Assembly (NCBI GenBank): GCA_963774195.1
Contig: CAVZDY010000001.1
Location: 1,302,001-1,366,000 of the forward strand
DNA: 64,000 nucleotides
Reading direction: 5' to 3'
Source of the DNA: Roseiarcus sp963774195
Lineage (GTDB): Bacteria; Pseudomonadota; Alphaproteobacteria; Rhizobiales; Beijerinckiaceae
Positions 9,612 through 17,112 of the stretch are shown piece after piece. The notes beneath the pieces were generated by a model. It did no database searches and was not told the origin of the DNA. It was given only the letters and a program-made list of their open reading frames with translations. Made by a program: the position numbers and the translations under genes. Within the stretch, counting starts at the first letter, position 1; each line of letters begins with the position of its first letter.

Positions 9612-10388
9612 ATGAGCGTGAAGGAACTTTTCGATCTCACGGGACGAACCGCCCTCATAACAGGAGGTTCGCGCGGCCTCGGGCTGCAGATCGGCGAAGC
9701 GCTCGGTGAGATGGGCGCGAGCCTCGTCATCACCGCGCGTAAGAAAGACGAACTCGACGCAGCGGTGCAGCACCTCGCAGCACGGAATGTCGACGCCACC
9801 GCTCTTGTCTGCGACCTGTCGGATCCGGACGCGATCGATCCGATGGTGGAAGAATCCCTGCGGCGCCGCGGCAAGATCGACATCCTCGTCAACAATGCGG
9901 GCGCCACCTGGGGCGCGCCCACGGTCGAGCATCCCCGCGAAGCCTGGGACAAGGTGGTGGCCCTCAATCTCACGGCGGCCTTCTTGGTCAGCCAAGCGGT
10001 CGGCAAACGCGCAATGCTTCCCGCCAAATACGGCAAGATCGTCAACGTCGCCTCGACCGCCGGCCTCGTCGGCGCCAGACCGGGCGGCATCGCCACCATC
10101 GGCTACAACACGACCAAGGGCGGGATGATCAACTTCACCCGCGCGCTCGGCTCCGAGTGGGCTCCTCACGGGGTCACAGTCAATGCAATCGCGCCCGGCG
10201 TGTTTCCGAGCAAGATGACCAAAGGCATCATCGAAAAGTACGGCGACCGGATTGTCGAAAGCGTGCCGATGAATCGGGTCGGCGGACCGGAGGATCTCAA
10301 GGGTCTCGCCGTGCTGTTCGCATCCGACGCATCGGCCTTCATCACCGGTCAAACCGTCGCGGTGGATGGCGGATACACCATCGTCTGA
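9612..10388 (+). CDS. SDR-family oxidoreductase (paralogue of the SDR at 5793)
   Basis: A 258-residue classical SDR with TGGSRGLG (about residue 17), NNAG, and YNTTK (Tyr165, Lys169) as the catalytic pair. The C-terminus ASAFITGQTVAVDGGYTIV is usual for FabG/gluconate-dehydrogenase-like members. It starts three bases after the reconstructed thioesterase stop. It shares the run ITGGSRGLG-QIG-ALGEMGA and the segment AMLPAKYG with the SDR at 5793, clear paralogy. Within this locus a role as 3-hydroxyacyl-CoA or similar alcohol dehydrogenase is plausible, but SDR substrates are not predictable from sequence alone. Confidence 0.88.
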   Translation: MSVKELFDLTGRTALITGGSRGLGLQIGEALGEMGASLVITARKKDELDAAVQHLAARNVDATALVCDLSDPDAIDPMVEESLRRRGKIDILVNNAGATWGAPTVEHPREAWDKVVALNLTAAFLVSQAVGKRAMLPAKYGKIVNVASTAGLVGARPGGIATIGYNTTKGGMINFTRALGSEWAPHGVTVNAIAPGVFPSKMTKGIIEKYGDRIVESVPMNRVGGPEDLKGLAVLFASDASAFITGQTVAVDGGYTIV

Positions 10389-10417
10389 TCGCGACCGGCA
10401 CGGGAGAGGAAGCGCGG

Positions 10418-11959
10418 ATGTCGTGGCAGGATGAAATCGACGAACTGAACAAGCGTCGCCGCATGGCGCATGCAATGGGCGGCGAAGAGAAAGTCGCCCG
10501 CCAAAAGTCGCTCGGCCGATTGACCGTGCGCGAGCGCATCGATGCCTTGGCCGATCCCAACTCTTTCGCCGAAATCGGCACGCTGGCCGCGAATGCCCAA
10601 TATGACGAGGCCGGCAAACTCGTCAGCTTGGCGCCGGCGACCTTCATTTTCGGTCGCGCCGCCATCGATGGACGCCCGGTGGTTCTCTGCGGCGACGACT
10701 TTACCGTGCGCGGCGGCGCCGCCGACGGCGCGGTGGGACAGAAGGTCGTCGTGGCCGAGCAGATGGCCAACGAACTGCGCCTGCCGATCGTACGCTTGAT
10801 CGACGGCGTCGGCGGCTCGGTGAAATCCCTCGAAGCAATGGGCCGTACCTACATTCCCGCCAATCCGGCCTGGAACTGGGTTGTCGACAACATGGCCAAG
10901 GTGCCGGTCGTCGCGCTTGGTCTGGGCACGGTGGCTGGGATCAACGCCGCGCGTCTCGTTACGAGCCACTACGCCGTCATGGTCGACGGCACGTCGCATA
11001 TGTTCATGGCGGGACCACCGGTCGTGGCCCGCCTCGGCCAGACCGTCACCAAGGATGAACTTGGCGGCGGCGACATTCATGCACGTTCCGGCGCCGTTGA
11101 CGACGTGGTTCCGACCGAGGTCGAGGCATTCGCCCGAGCGCGCCGCTTCCTCTCCTTCATGCCTCAGTCGGTCTATGAACTCTCGGAGCGGATCGCTCCG
11201 GCCGACGATTTCAATCGACGAGAAGAGTGGCTGATCGGCGCCATACCGAAGGACCGTCGCAAGGTCTACGATGCGCGGCGCATCCTTCGCGCCGTTCTCG
11301 ATCGGGATTCGTTTTTCGAGATTGGCGCGAGGTACGGCGGCTCCGTCATTACCGGTCTTGCCCGCCTCGACGGCTGGCCGGTCGCTGTGATCGGCAGCGA
11401 TCCTCACATCTATGGGGGCGGATGGACCGCGGCGGCTTCGCAAAAGGTCGCGCGGTTCATCGACCTCGCCAACACGTTCCATCTGCCAGTCGTGCAGTTC
11501 ACTGACGTGCCGGGATTCGTGGTCGGCGTCGAGGCGGAGAAGGCGGGAACGGTCCGTTACGGCGCGCGCGCGCTCGCCGCGCTCTACCAGGCGCAAGTGC
11601 CGTGGTGCACGGTCATCTTGCGCAAGGCGTTCGGCGTGGCTGGCGCGGCCAATATCAATCACACCCGATTTCGCTACCGCTACGCCTGGCCGTCAGGCGA
11701 TTGGGGCTCGATGCCGTTCGAAGGGGGCATCGAGGCCGCATACAGGGCCGAGATCGCCGCGGCGCCCGACCCCGAACGGGCGAGGCAGGATATCGAGACG
11801 CGCCTCGAGCTGGTGCGCTCGCCTTTTCGCTCGGCAGAGGGATTCCTGGTCGAAGAAATCATCGATCCGCGCGACACCCGACCGCTGCTCTGCGAATTCG
11901 CCAATCTTTCAGCAAAACTGCGCCAGCCCGGGCCAGTCGCCACAGGCATGCGTCCCTAG
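10418..11959 (+). CDS. Acyl-CoA carboxylase carboxyltransferase subunit (propionyl-CoA carboxylase beta-like)
   Basis: A 513-residue biotin-dependent carboxyltransferase with the two crotonase-fold halves typical of PccB/MmdA proteins: N-half with GRLTVRERIDALADPNSF and the CoA-binding region VVLCGDDFTVRGGAADG, C-half with VQFTDVPGFVVGVEAEKAG and the segment ILRKAFGVAGAANIN. ATG 10418 follows a strong ribosome site GGGAGAGGA. No biotin carboxylase is encoded beside it, but a free-standing biotin carrier is (14817). It is also a distant paralogue of the C-terminal half of the fused enzyme at 2491. It may take carboxybiotin from that enzyme, or act with the small carrier as a decarboxylase or transcarboxylase. 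The stop is followed by a repeat element. Confidence 0.9.
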   Translation: MSWQDEIDELNKRRRMAHAMGGEEKVARQKSLGRLTVRERIDALADPNSFAEIGTLAANAQYDEAGKLVSLAPATFIFGRAAIDGRPVVLCGDDFTVRGGAADGAVGQKVVVAEQMANELRLPIVRLIDGVGGSVKSLEAMGRTYIPANPAWNWVVDNMAKVPVVALGLGTVAGINAARLVTSHYAVMVDGTSHMFMAGPPVVARLGQTVTKDELGGGDIHARSGAVDDVVPTEVEAFARARRFLSFMPQSVYELSERIAPADDFNRREEWLIGAIPKDRRKVYDARRILRAVLDRDSFFEIGARYGGSVITGLARLDGWPVAVIGSDPHIYGGGWTAAASQKVARFIDLANTFHLPVVQFTDVPGFVVGVEAEKAGTVRYGARALAALYQAQVPWCTVILRKAFGVAGAANINHTRFRYRYAWPSGDWGSMPFEGGIEAAYRAEIAAAPDPERARQDIETRLELVRSPFRSAEGFLVEEIIDPRDTRPLLCEFANLSAKLRQPGPVATGMRP

Positions 11960-11982
11960 CGCATTCTGCAGTTACGTGGGAG

Positions 11983-12112
11983 CCGTCATTGCGAGCGGAG
12001 CGAAGCAATCCAGCGATCGAGGCCTCGCCAGCAAGTCGCGAGTCGTTCCGTGCGCGCCTCAATCGGCTGACGCTTCGATCTCTGGATCGCCGCGCTCCGC
12101 TCGCGATGACGG
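11983..12112. repeat. Interspersed inverted-repeat element of the GTCATTGCGAGCG type
   Basis: An imperfect inverted repeat with 31-base arms at 11983-12013 and 12082-12112 (27 of 31 positions pair) around a 68-base spacer. The left arm begins CCGTCATTGCGAGCGGAGCG. Elements with this core are scattered between genes in many alphaproteobacterial genomes and are non-coding; that statement is from general knowledge, not from this window, which has only one copy. It fills most of the 251-base gap between the carboxyltransferase and the FadB-like gene and could form a long hairpin in the transcript, acting as a partial terminator or stabiliser. Confidence 0.75.
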
Positions 12113-12210
12113 CAGGGGTCCGGTTCAACCAAAAGACAGCGTGCTCTAGCGGCGAGCTGATGGACGGAACTCGGAACTAACGAAAAGATGACGACAGAGG
12201 AAACATCCGC

Positions 12211-14313
12211 ATGACCAAGATCAATCCTTCGGTCGAACTGACGCGCGAGGGGGACGTCGCGGTAATCATCATGATGAACGCGCCGGTCAACGCGCTGAAG
12301 CACGAGCTACGCGAGGGGGTGGCGCAGGCGCTCGAGCAGGTCCGCTGGGACGACGGTGTCGAAGCGGTGGTGCTAGCAGGTAACGAGCGAGCATTTTCCG
12401 CCGGCGCGGACCTCGCCGAATTCGGGAAGCCGCCGCGCGAACGCAATCTCTTGCAGGTCATTGCCGCGATTGAACGGTTTCCCAAGCCGGTTGTTGCGGC
12501 CATTCATGGGGTAGCGTTGGGAGGCGGTCTCGAACTTGCGCTGGCGTGCCACTATCGCGTGGGCTGGGCGGCGGCCAGAATGGGCCTCCCCGAGATCAAG
12601 CTGGGCATGCTGCCGGGCGCGGGCGGAACGCAGCGCCTGCCGCGCGCCATAGGCCCGGGTCCGGCGCTGGAGGCGATCGTATCCGGCGCTCCGATCACGG
12701 CGGAACAAGCCACCGCTCAGGGACTGTTGGACGCGCTGCTGGACGGGCCGTATCCGGCGGCGGCCGCGACTTGGGCGCGCAAATTGCCCCACGGCCAGCT
12801 TCCCATCCTCAGCGAACGCACGGACAAACTCGCCGACGCCAAGAACGATCCTAGTCTGCTCGACAAAGTCGCCGCGCCGTTGCTCGAGAAGGCGCGCGAC
12901 GGCGCCGCGGCCAAAGCCTGCGTCGAAGCCGTCAAAGCCGCCGTAGAGCTGCCGTTCGACCAGGGGCTGGCGCTCGAACGCAAACTGTTTGTCGAACTCG
13001 CCGGGAGCGCCGAAGCGAAGGCGCAACGCTATCTGTTTTTCGCCGAACGCGAGGCGCAGAAGATCCCGGGATTGCCGCGCGCGGTCGTGGGACGCGAGGT
13101 GCGTCGCGTCGGCGTCGTGGGGGCCGGGACTATGGGGGGCGGCATCGCCATGAGCTTCGCCAATGCAGGGATCCCCGTTACCGTCGTCGAAGCCGCAGGG
13201 GACGCGCTCGATCGCGGTCTCGCGCGGATCGCGGGCAACTACGACTTCTCGGTCAAGCGTGGCAGCCTTTCCGCTGACGAAGCGAAGCGGCGCATTGCCC
13301 TCATCGACGGCAAGCTCGACATCCAGGCGATCGCCGATTGCGACATGGTCATCGAGGCCGTGTTCGAGGAAATGGATGTCAAGAAACAGATTTTCCGCCA
13401 GCTCGACGCCGTAGTGAAGCGCGGCGCCGTTCTCGCCACCAATACCTCCGTACTCGACGTCAACGAGATTGCCGCGGTCACCGCGCGTCCGGGCGACGTG
13501 CTGGGCACGCACTTCTTCAGCCCCGCGAACGTCATGCGCCTGGTCGAGATCGTGCGCGGCGCCAAAACGTCGCTCGACGTCTTGGCCACCGCGGTCGAGG
13601 TCAGCCGCCGGATCGCGAAGGCCCCAGTCGTCGTCGGCGTCTGCGACGGGTTCGTCGGCAATCGCATGCTGGCGAAGCGCGGCGGCCAGTCCGAGCGCTT
13701 ATTGCTCGAGGGATCGCTGCCGCAGGAGGTGGATCAGGCGCTCACCGATTTCGGCTTCAAGATGGGACCGTTCGCCATGAGCGACTTGGCCGGACTCGAT
13801 ATTGGCTGGCGGCTGCGCAAGGCGCGGGGCATCAAAGCCGTCATCGCCGACGCTCTGTGCGAAGGCGGCAGGTTGGGGCAGAAGACCGGCCGCGGCTACT
13901 ATGCCTACGCCGCCGACGGCCGCACGCGCACGCCCGACCCTCAGGTCGAGGCGCTCATCGTAGCGAGCTCCGCCAAACTCGGCACCACCCGGCGTGCGAT
14001 TTCGCGCGAAGAAATCCTGGAGCGCCTGCTGTTCCCGATGATCAACGAGGGCGCACGCATTCTCGACGAAGGCATAGCGGCGCGACCCGGCGACATCGAT
14101 GTGATCTGGCTCTATGGCTACAATTGGCCGGCGAGCACGGGCGGCCCGATGTACTACGCCGACCAGATCGGCTTGGCAAAAATTGCGGCGCGATTGGACT
14201 CGCTCGCCGAATTGACGGGTGACGCCACCATGCGGCCGTGCCCGCTGCTCGCGCGTCTGGCCTCCGCCGGCGAAGGGTTCGCGTCGCTTGCCGGTCGCGC
14301 GAGTGCGGCATGA
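12211..14313 (+). CDS. Bifunctional enoyl-CoA hydratase / 3-hydroxyacyl-CoA dehydrogenase (FadB/FadJ-like)
   Basis: A 700-residue two-domain beta-oxidation enzyme. The N-terminal crotonase domain (about 1-190) has the oxyanion-hole segment GNERAFSAGADLAEF, and GGGLELALA and LPEIKLGMLPGAGGTQRLPR, which carry the two expected glutamates. The dehydrogenase part begins at about residue 295 with the NAD-binding VVGAGTMGGGIAMSFANAG, followed by GTHFFSPANVMRLVEIV and two C-terminal dimerisation/catalytic domains. It would hydrate an enoyl-CoA and oxidise the 3-hydroxyacyl-CoA. ATG 12211 is preceded by AGAGGAAAC. The stop overlaps the ATG at 14310, but the downstream gene more likely starts at 14337. 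Confidence 0.92.
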   Translation: MTKINPSVELTREGDVAVIIMMNAPVNALKHELREGVAQALEQVRWDDGVEAVVLAGNERAFSAGADLAEFGKPPRERNLLQVIAAIERFPKPVVAAIHGVALGGGLELALACHYRVGWAAARMGLPEIKLGMLPGAGGTQRLPRAIGPGPALEAIVSGAPITAEQATAQGLLDALLDGPYPAAAATWARKLPHGQLPILSERTDKLADAKNDPSLLDKVAAPLLEKARDGAAAKACVEAVKAAVELPFDQGLALERKLFVELAGSAEAKAQRYLFFAEREAQKIPGLPRAVVGREVRRVGVVGAGTMGGGIAMSFANAGIPVTVVEAAGDALDRGLARIAGNYDFSVKRGSLSADEAKRRIALIDGKLDIQAIADCDMVIEAVFEEMDVKKQIFRQLDAVVKRGAVLATNTSVLDVNEIAAVTARPGDVLGTHFFSPANVMRLVEIVRGAKTSLDVLATAVEVSRRIAKAPVVVGVCDGFVGNRMLAKRGGQSERLLLEGSLPQEVDQALTDFGFKMGPFAMSDLAGLDIGWRLRKARGIKAVIADALCEGGRLGQKTGRGYYAYAADGRTRTPDPQVEALIVASSAKLGTTRRAISREEILERLLFPMINEGARILDEGIAARPGDIDVIWLYGYNWPASTGGPMYYADQIGLAKIAARLDSLAELTGDATMRPCPLLARLASAGEGFASLAGRASAA

Positions 14314-14336
14314 CGGCGAACTCGGGAGGGACGGCG

Positions 14337-14792
14337 ATGCTCGAATTCGCCAGTGTCGAAGCGATGCGCGACCACATCGGCAAGTCGCTGGGCGCCAGCG
14401 CTTGGCTGACGGTCGATCAGGAGCGGATTGATCGGTTCGCCGACGCTACCGGCGATCATCAGTGGATTCATGTCGATGTCGAGCGGGCCAAGCGAGAGAT
14501 GCCGGACGGCAAGACGATCGCCCACGGCTATCTCACGCTCTCGCTGATCCCGCATCTCGGCCAATCGGTGGTGAAGGTGAACGGCCGCTCGCGCTCGATC
14601 AACTATGGCTCAAACAAGGTCCGATTTCTGGCTCCGGTTCAATGCGGGTCGCGCATCCGCCTGAAAATGACTCTGAAATCGATGGAACCAGTCGCGGGCG
14701 GAATGCGCGTGACTTACGAGCACACGGTCGAGATCGAAGGCCAGGAAAAGCCGGCCTTGATCGCCGAAACCGTTCATATCTCCTACGCATAA
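14337..14792 (+). CDS. MaoC-like (R)-specific enoyl-CoA hydratase
   Basis: A 151-residue hotdog-fold hydratase of the MaoC family. The hydratase-2 motif is present: ATGDHQWIHVD with Asp40 and His45 in catalytic positions, followed by AHGYLTLSLIP. Start 14337 is chosen because GGGAGGG (14324-14330) stands six bases before it and the protein then begins with the family N-terminus. An in-frame ATG at 14310 overlapping the upstream stop is an alternative adding nine residues. It gives this locus a second hydratase of opposite stereochemistry to the FadB-like crotonase domain, which may allow epimerisation of a 3-hydroxyacyl-CoA or handling of a branched substrate. Confidence 0.9.
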   Translation: MLEFASVEAMRDHIGKSLGASAWLTVDQERIDRFADATGDHQWIHVDVERAKREMPDGKTIAHGYLTLSLIPHLGQSVVKVNGRSRSINYGSNKVRFLAPVQCGSRIRLKMTLKSMEPVAGGMRVTYEHTVEIEGQEKPALIAETVHISYA

Positions 14793-14816
14793 ATCACCGC
14801 AGGGAGGGAATTGGGA

Positions 14817-15038
14817 ATGGCGCAGGTTAAGGTCAGGTCGGAGATTTCGGCGAGGGTTTGGAAGGTCGAGGTCGAGGTCGGCACGAAGGTCGCAGAGGGC
14901 GAACCGATCATCTTGTTGGAGTCGATGAAGATGGAGATTCCCATCAACGCTCCGGTTTCGGGCGCTATCGTCCAATTGCTTGTCCATGAGGACAATTCCG
15001 TTGGGGAGGGCCAACTGCTGGCCCTGATCGAGCAATAG
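14817..15038 (+). CDS. Free-standing biotin carboxyl carrier protein
   Basis: A 73-residue single biotinyl domain. The attachment motif ESMKME places the biotin lysine at residue 38, and the domain ends with the usual GEGQLLALIE strand. Start ATG 14817 has AGGGAGGG (14801-14808) at ideal distance; a TTG at 14811 is less likely. It lacks the long N-terminal Pro/Ala-rich arm of AccB, resembling instead the short carriers that serve PCC-like, transcarboxylase or decarboxylase enzymes. Its natural partner here is the separate carboxyltransferase at 10418. No biotin ligase is seen in the window. Confidence 0.9.
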   Translation: MAQVKVRSEISARVWKVEVEVGTKVAEGEPIILLESMKMEIPINAPVSGAIVQLLVHEDNSVGEGQLLALIEQ

Positions 15039-15046
15039 GCGCCGAG

Positions 15047-15967
15047 ATGCGATCCGAAGTCGCGCCGTCGAGCAATACCGCGTCCCCGCTGCTCGATGTG
15101 CGCTCTCTGTCCGTGTCATTCGGTCCGCTTCAGGCGACGCGGAATGTGACGTTCGCGCTGCGATCCGGCGATCGGGTCGGCATCGTGGGCGAGAGCGGAT
15201 GCGGCAAGACGGTCACCGGTCTGGCGCTTGTCGGCCTGCTGCCTCGCCGTCACGTCCGCATTGCCGGCACGGTGATGTTCGAAGGGCGCAACCTTGTCAG
15301 CTCACCCGAGCGAGATCTTCGCGCGGTTCGGGGGCGGCGGATCGCAATGATCTTCCAAGAGCCGATGAGCTCACTCGATCCCGTCTTCACCGTAGGCGAG
15401 CAAATCGCCGAAACGCTCCGCGCGCACTTCAGGATGGGACGTAAGGAAACGCGCGAACGCGGAATCGACGCGCTCGCGCGCGTGGGCATACCCTTGCCGG
15501 CCCGCCGCTACGACGACTATCCGCACCAGCTCTCCGGCGGGATGTGCCAGCGGGTCATGATTGCGATCGCCTTGGCGTGCGAACCCCAGATCTTAATCGC
15601 CGACGAACCGACCACGGCGCTCGACGTGACCGTTCAGGCGCAGATCCTGGAATTGCTTCTGCGCATCGTCGACAGCACGGGCATGGCGCTTCTCGTGATC
15701 ACCCACAATATCGGCCTGGTCGCCGAGGCTTGTACCCGCGTCATGACGATGTATGCGGGCGAGGTGGTCGAGGATGGCTCGGCCGATGATGTCATATCGC
15801 ATCCCCGCCATCCCTATACCTCCGCCCTCTTGCGATCGCTGCCGCACCTGAGCGCGCGGCGGTCGACGTTACCTTCAATTCCGGGCCGCGTTCCCGGCCT
15901 CGAAATCGATGCCCGCCGGCTGCCGCTTCGCGCCGCGCTGCTCCGATGCGCAGCCATCGTGTGGTGA
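15047..15967 (+). CDS. Dipeptide-type ABC transporter ATPase (OppD/DppD-like), C-terminal frameshift
   Basis: An ATPase of the second importer. It has Walker A GESGCGKTV, Q-loop FQEPMSSLDPV, signature SGGMCQRVMIAIA (a Cys where most have Arg) and Walker B LIADEPTTALD. The frame given ends at 15967 after 306 residues, but the conserved C-terminal motif MPAGCRFAPRCSDA is encoded in another frame from 15909 and stays open to TGA 16053-16055, which would overlap the GTG start of the next ATPase exactly as seen elsewhere in this locus. One extra base near 15905-15908 explains it. The intact form would be about 335 residues. Only the C-terminal substrate-transporter domain is affected, so the nucleotide-binding domain could still fold. 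Confidence 0.85.
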   Translation: MRSEVAPSSNTASPLLDVRSLSVSFGPLQATRNVTFALRSGDRVGIVGESGCGKTVTGLALVGLLPRRHVRIAGTVMFEGRNLVSSPERDLRAVRGRRIAMIFQEPMSSLDPVFTVGEQIAETLRAHFRMGRKETRERGIDALARVGIPLPARRYDDYPHQLSGGMCQRVMIAIALACEPQILIADEPTTALDVTVQAQILELLLRIVDSTGMALLVITHNIGLVAEACTRVMTMYAGEVVEDGSADDVISHPRHPYTSALLRSLPHLSARRSTLPSIPGRVPGLEIDARRLPLRAALLRCAAIVW

Positions 15968-16051
15968 GTTGCAGACGATGCATAACGCCGCCTTCGATCA
16001 TCGCGCACTGTGCGGCCGTCATTCCGAACTGACATTGCCGGGGGTGGGAGA

Positions 16052-17092
16052 GTGACCGACAGCGCGATCGACCAGCCGGTCGCCGATCCGCAGTCCGAGC
16101 GGTCCGGCGCGGTGTTGGCCGTCGAAGGCCTCCGCGTTCACTTCGCCTCCGAGTTGTCACGGGAGCAGCTAAGGGCTGTCGATGGCGTCGACTTTTTTGT
16201 TCGACGGGGCGAGACCTTCGGGATCATCGGCGAATCCGGGTCAGGCAAGTCGTCCCTCGCCCGCGCCGCGGTAGGCCTGACAAAGCCAACCGGCGGCCGC
16301 GTGCTGCACTGCGGCGTCGATCCCCATCTGTTGTCGTCGCGCGCGTTCCGGCGCCATCGCCGCCACTTTCAGATGATCTTCCAGGATTCTCATGCCGCCC
16401 TCGATCCGCGCATGACGATCCTGCAAAGCGTGCGCGAACCGTTGGATGTCGCGGGCGAGCACGGGGTTGCGACGCGCGATCGAATCGCGTTGGAAACGCT
16501 CGACCGCGTGGGCTTGTCGGCCGGCGTCGCGTCGCGCTATCCGCATCAGATTTCCGGCGGGCAAAAGCAGCGCGCCAACATCGCCCGGGCCATCGCCCTG
16601 CGGCCGACGCTGCTGGTATGCGACGAGGTGGTGGCCGCGCTCGATATTTCGATCCAGGCCGAAGTGCTCAACCTGTTCGCCGGGCTGCAGCGGGATTTCG
16701 GCCTCACCTATCTCTTCATCACGCACGATCTGGCCGTGGTGTCCCATATCAGCGATCGGATCGCCGTGATGTATCTCGGCGTGTTCATGGAAATGGGGCC
16801 AGCCGACGCTGTGTGTTCGCGTCCAAAGCATCCCTATACCGAAGCCCTGTTGTCCGCCGAACCGCAACTGACGCCGTCGTCGCGCGGCGCTTCCCGCCGC
16901 ATCATCCTCGAGGGCGAGATACCCAGTCCGATCGCGCCGCCGTCGGGTTGTCGTTTCCACACGCGCTGCCGCTATGCCGAGTCCCGTTGCGCGACCGAAA
17001 GTCCGGAGTGGCGCGAATTCGAACCCGGTCACTGGTCCGCTTGCCATTTCGCCGCAACGCTGCCGCTGCGCGGCCAGAGCGACCGTCACTAA
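16052..17092 (+). CDS. Dipeptide-type ABC transporter ATPase (OppF/DppF-like)
   Basis: The partner ATPase of the second importer, 346 residues. Walker A GESGSGKSSL, Q-loop FQDSHAALDPR, signature SGGQKQRANIARA, Walker B LLVCDEVVAALD and H-loop FITHDLAVV are all present; the Walker B Glu is intact but the usual PTSALD is VVAALD. The C-terminal Cys motif is GCRFHTRC. GTG 16052 is chosen because it overlaps the stop of the frame-corrected upstream gene (GTGA) and yields a family-typical N-terminus. It is followed at once by the binding protein gene. Confidence 0.9.
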   Translation: MTDSAIDQPVADPQSERSGAVLAVEGLRVHFASELSREQLRAVDGVDFFVRRGETFGIIGESGSGKSSLARAAVGLTKPTGGRVLHCGVDPHLLSSRAFRRHRRHFQMIFQDSHAALDPRMTILQSVREPLDVAGEHGVATRDRIALETLDRVGLSAGVASRYPHQISGGQKQRANIARAIALRPTLLVCDEVVAALDISIQAEVLNLFAGLQRDFGLTYLFITHDLAVVSHISDRIAVMYLGVFMEMGPADAVCSRPKHPYTEALLSAEPQLTPSSRGASRRIILEGEIPSPIAPPSGCRFHTRCRYAESRCATESPEWREFEPGHWSACHFAATLPLRGQSDRH

Positions 17093-17112
17093 TGAAACAG
17101 GGGAGGAAACCG

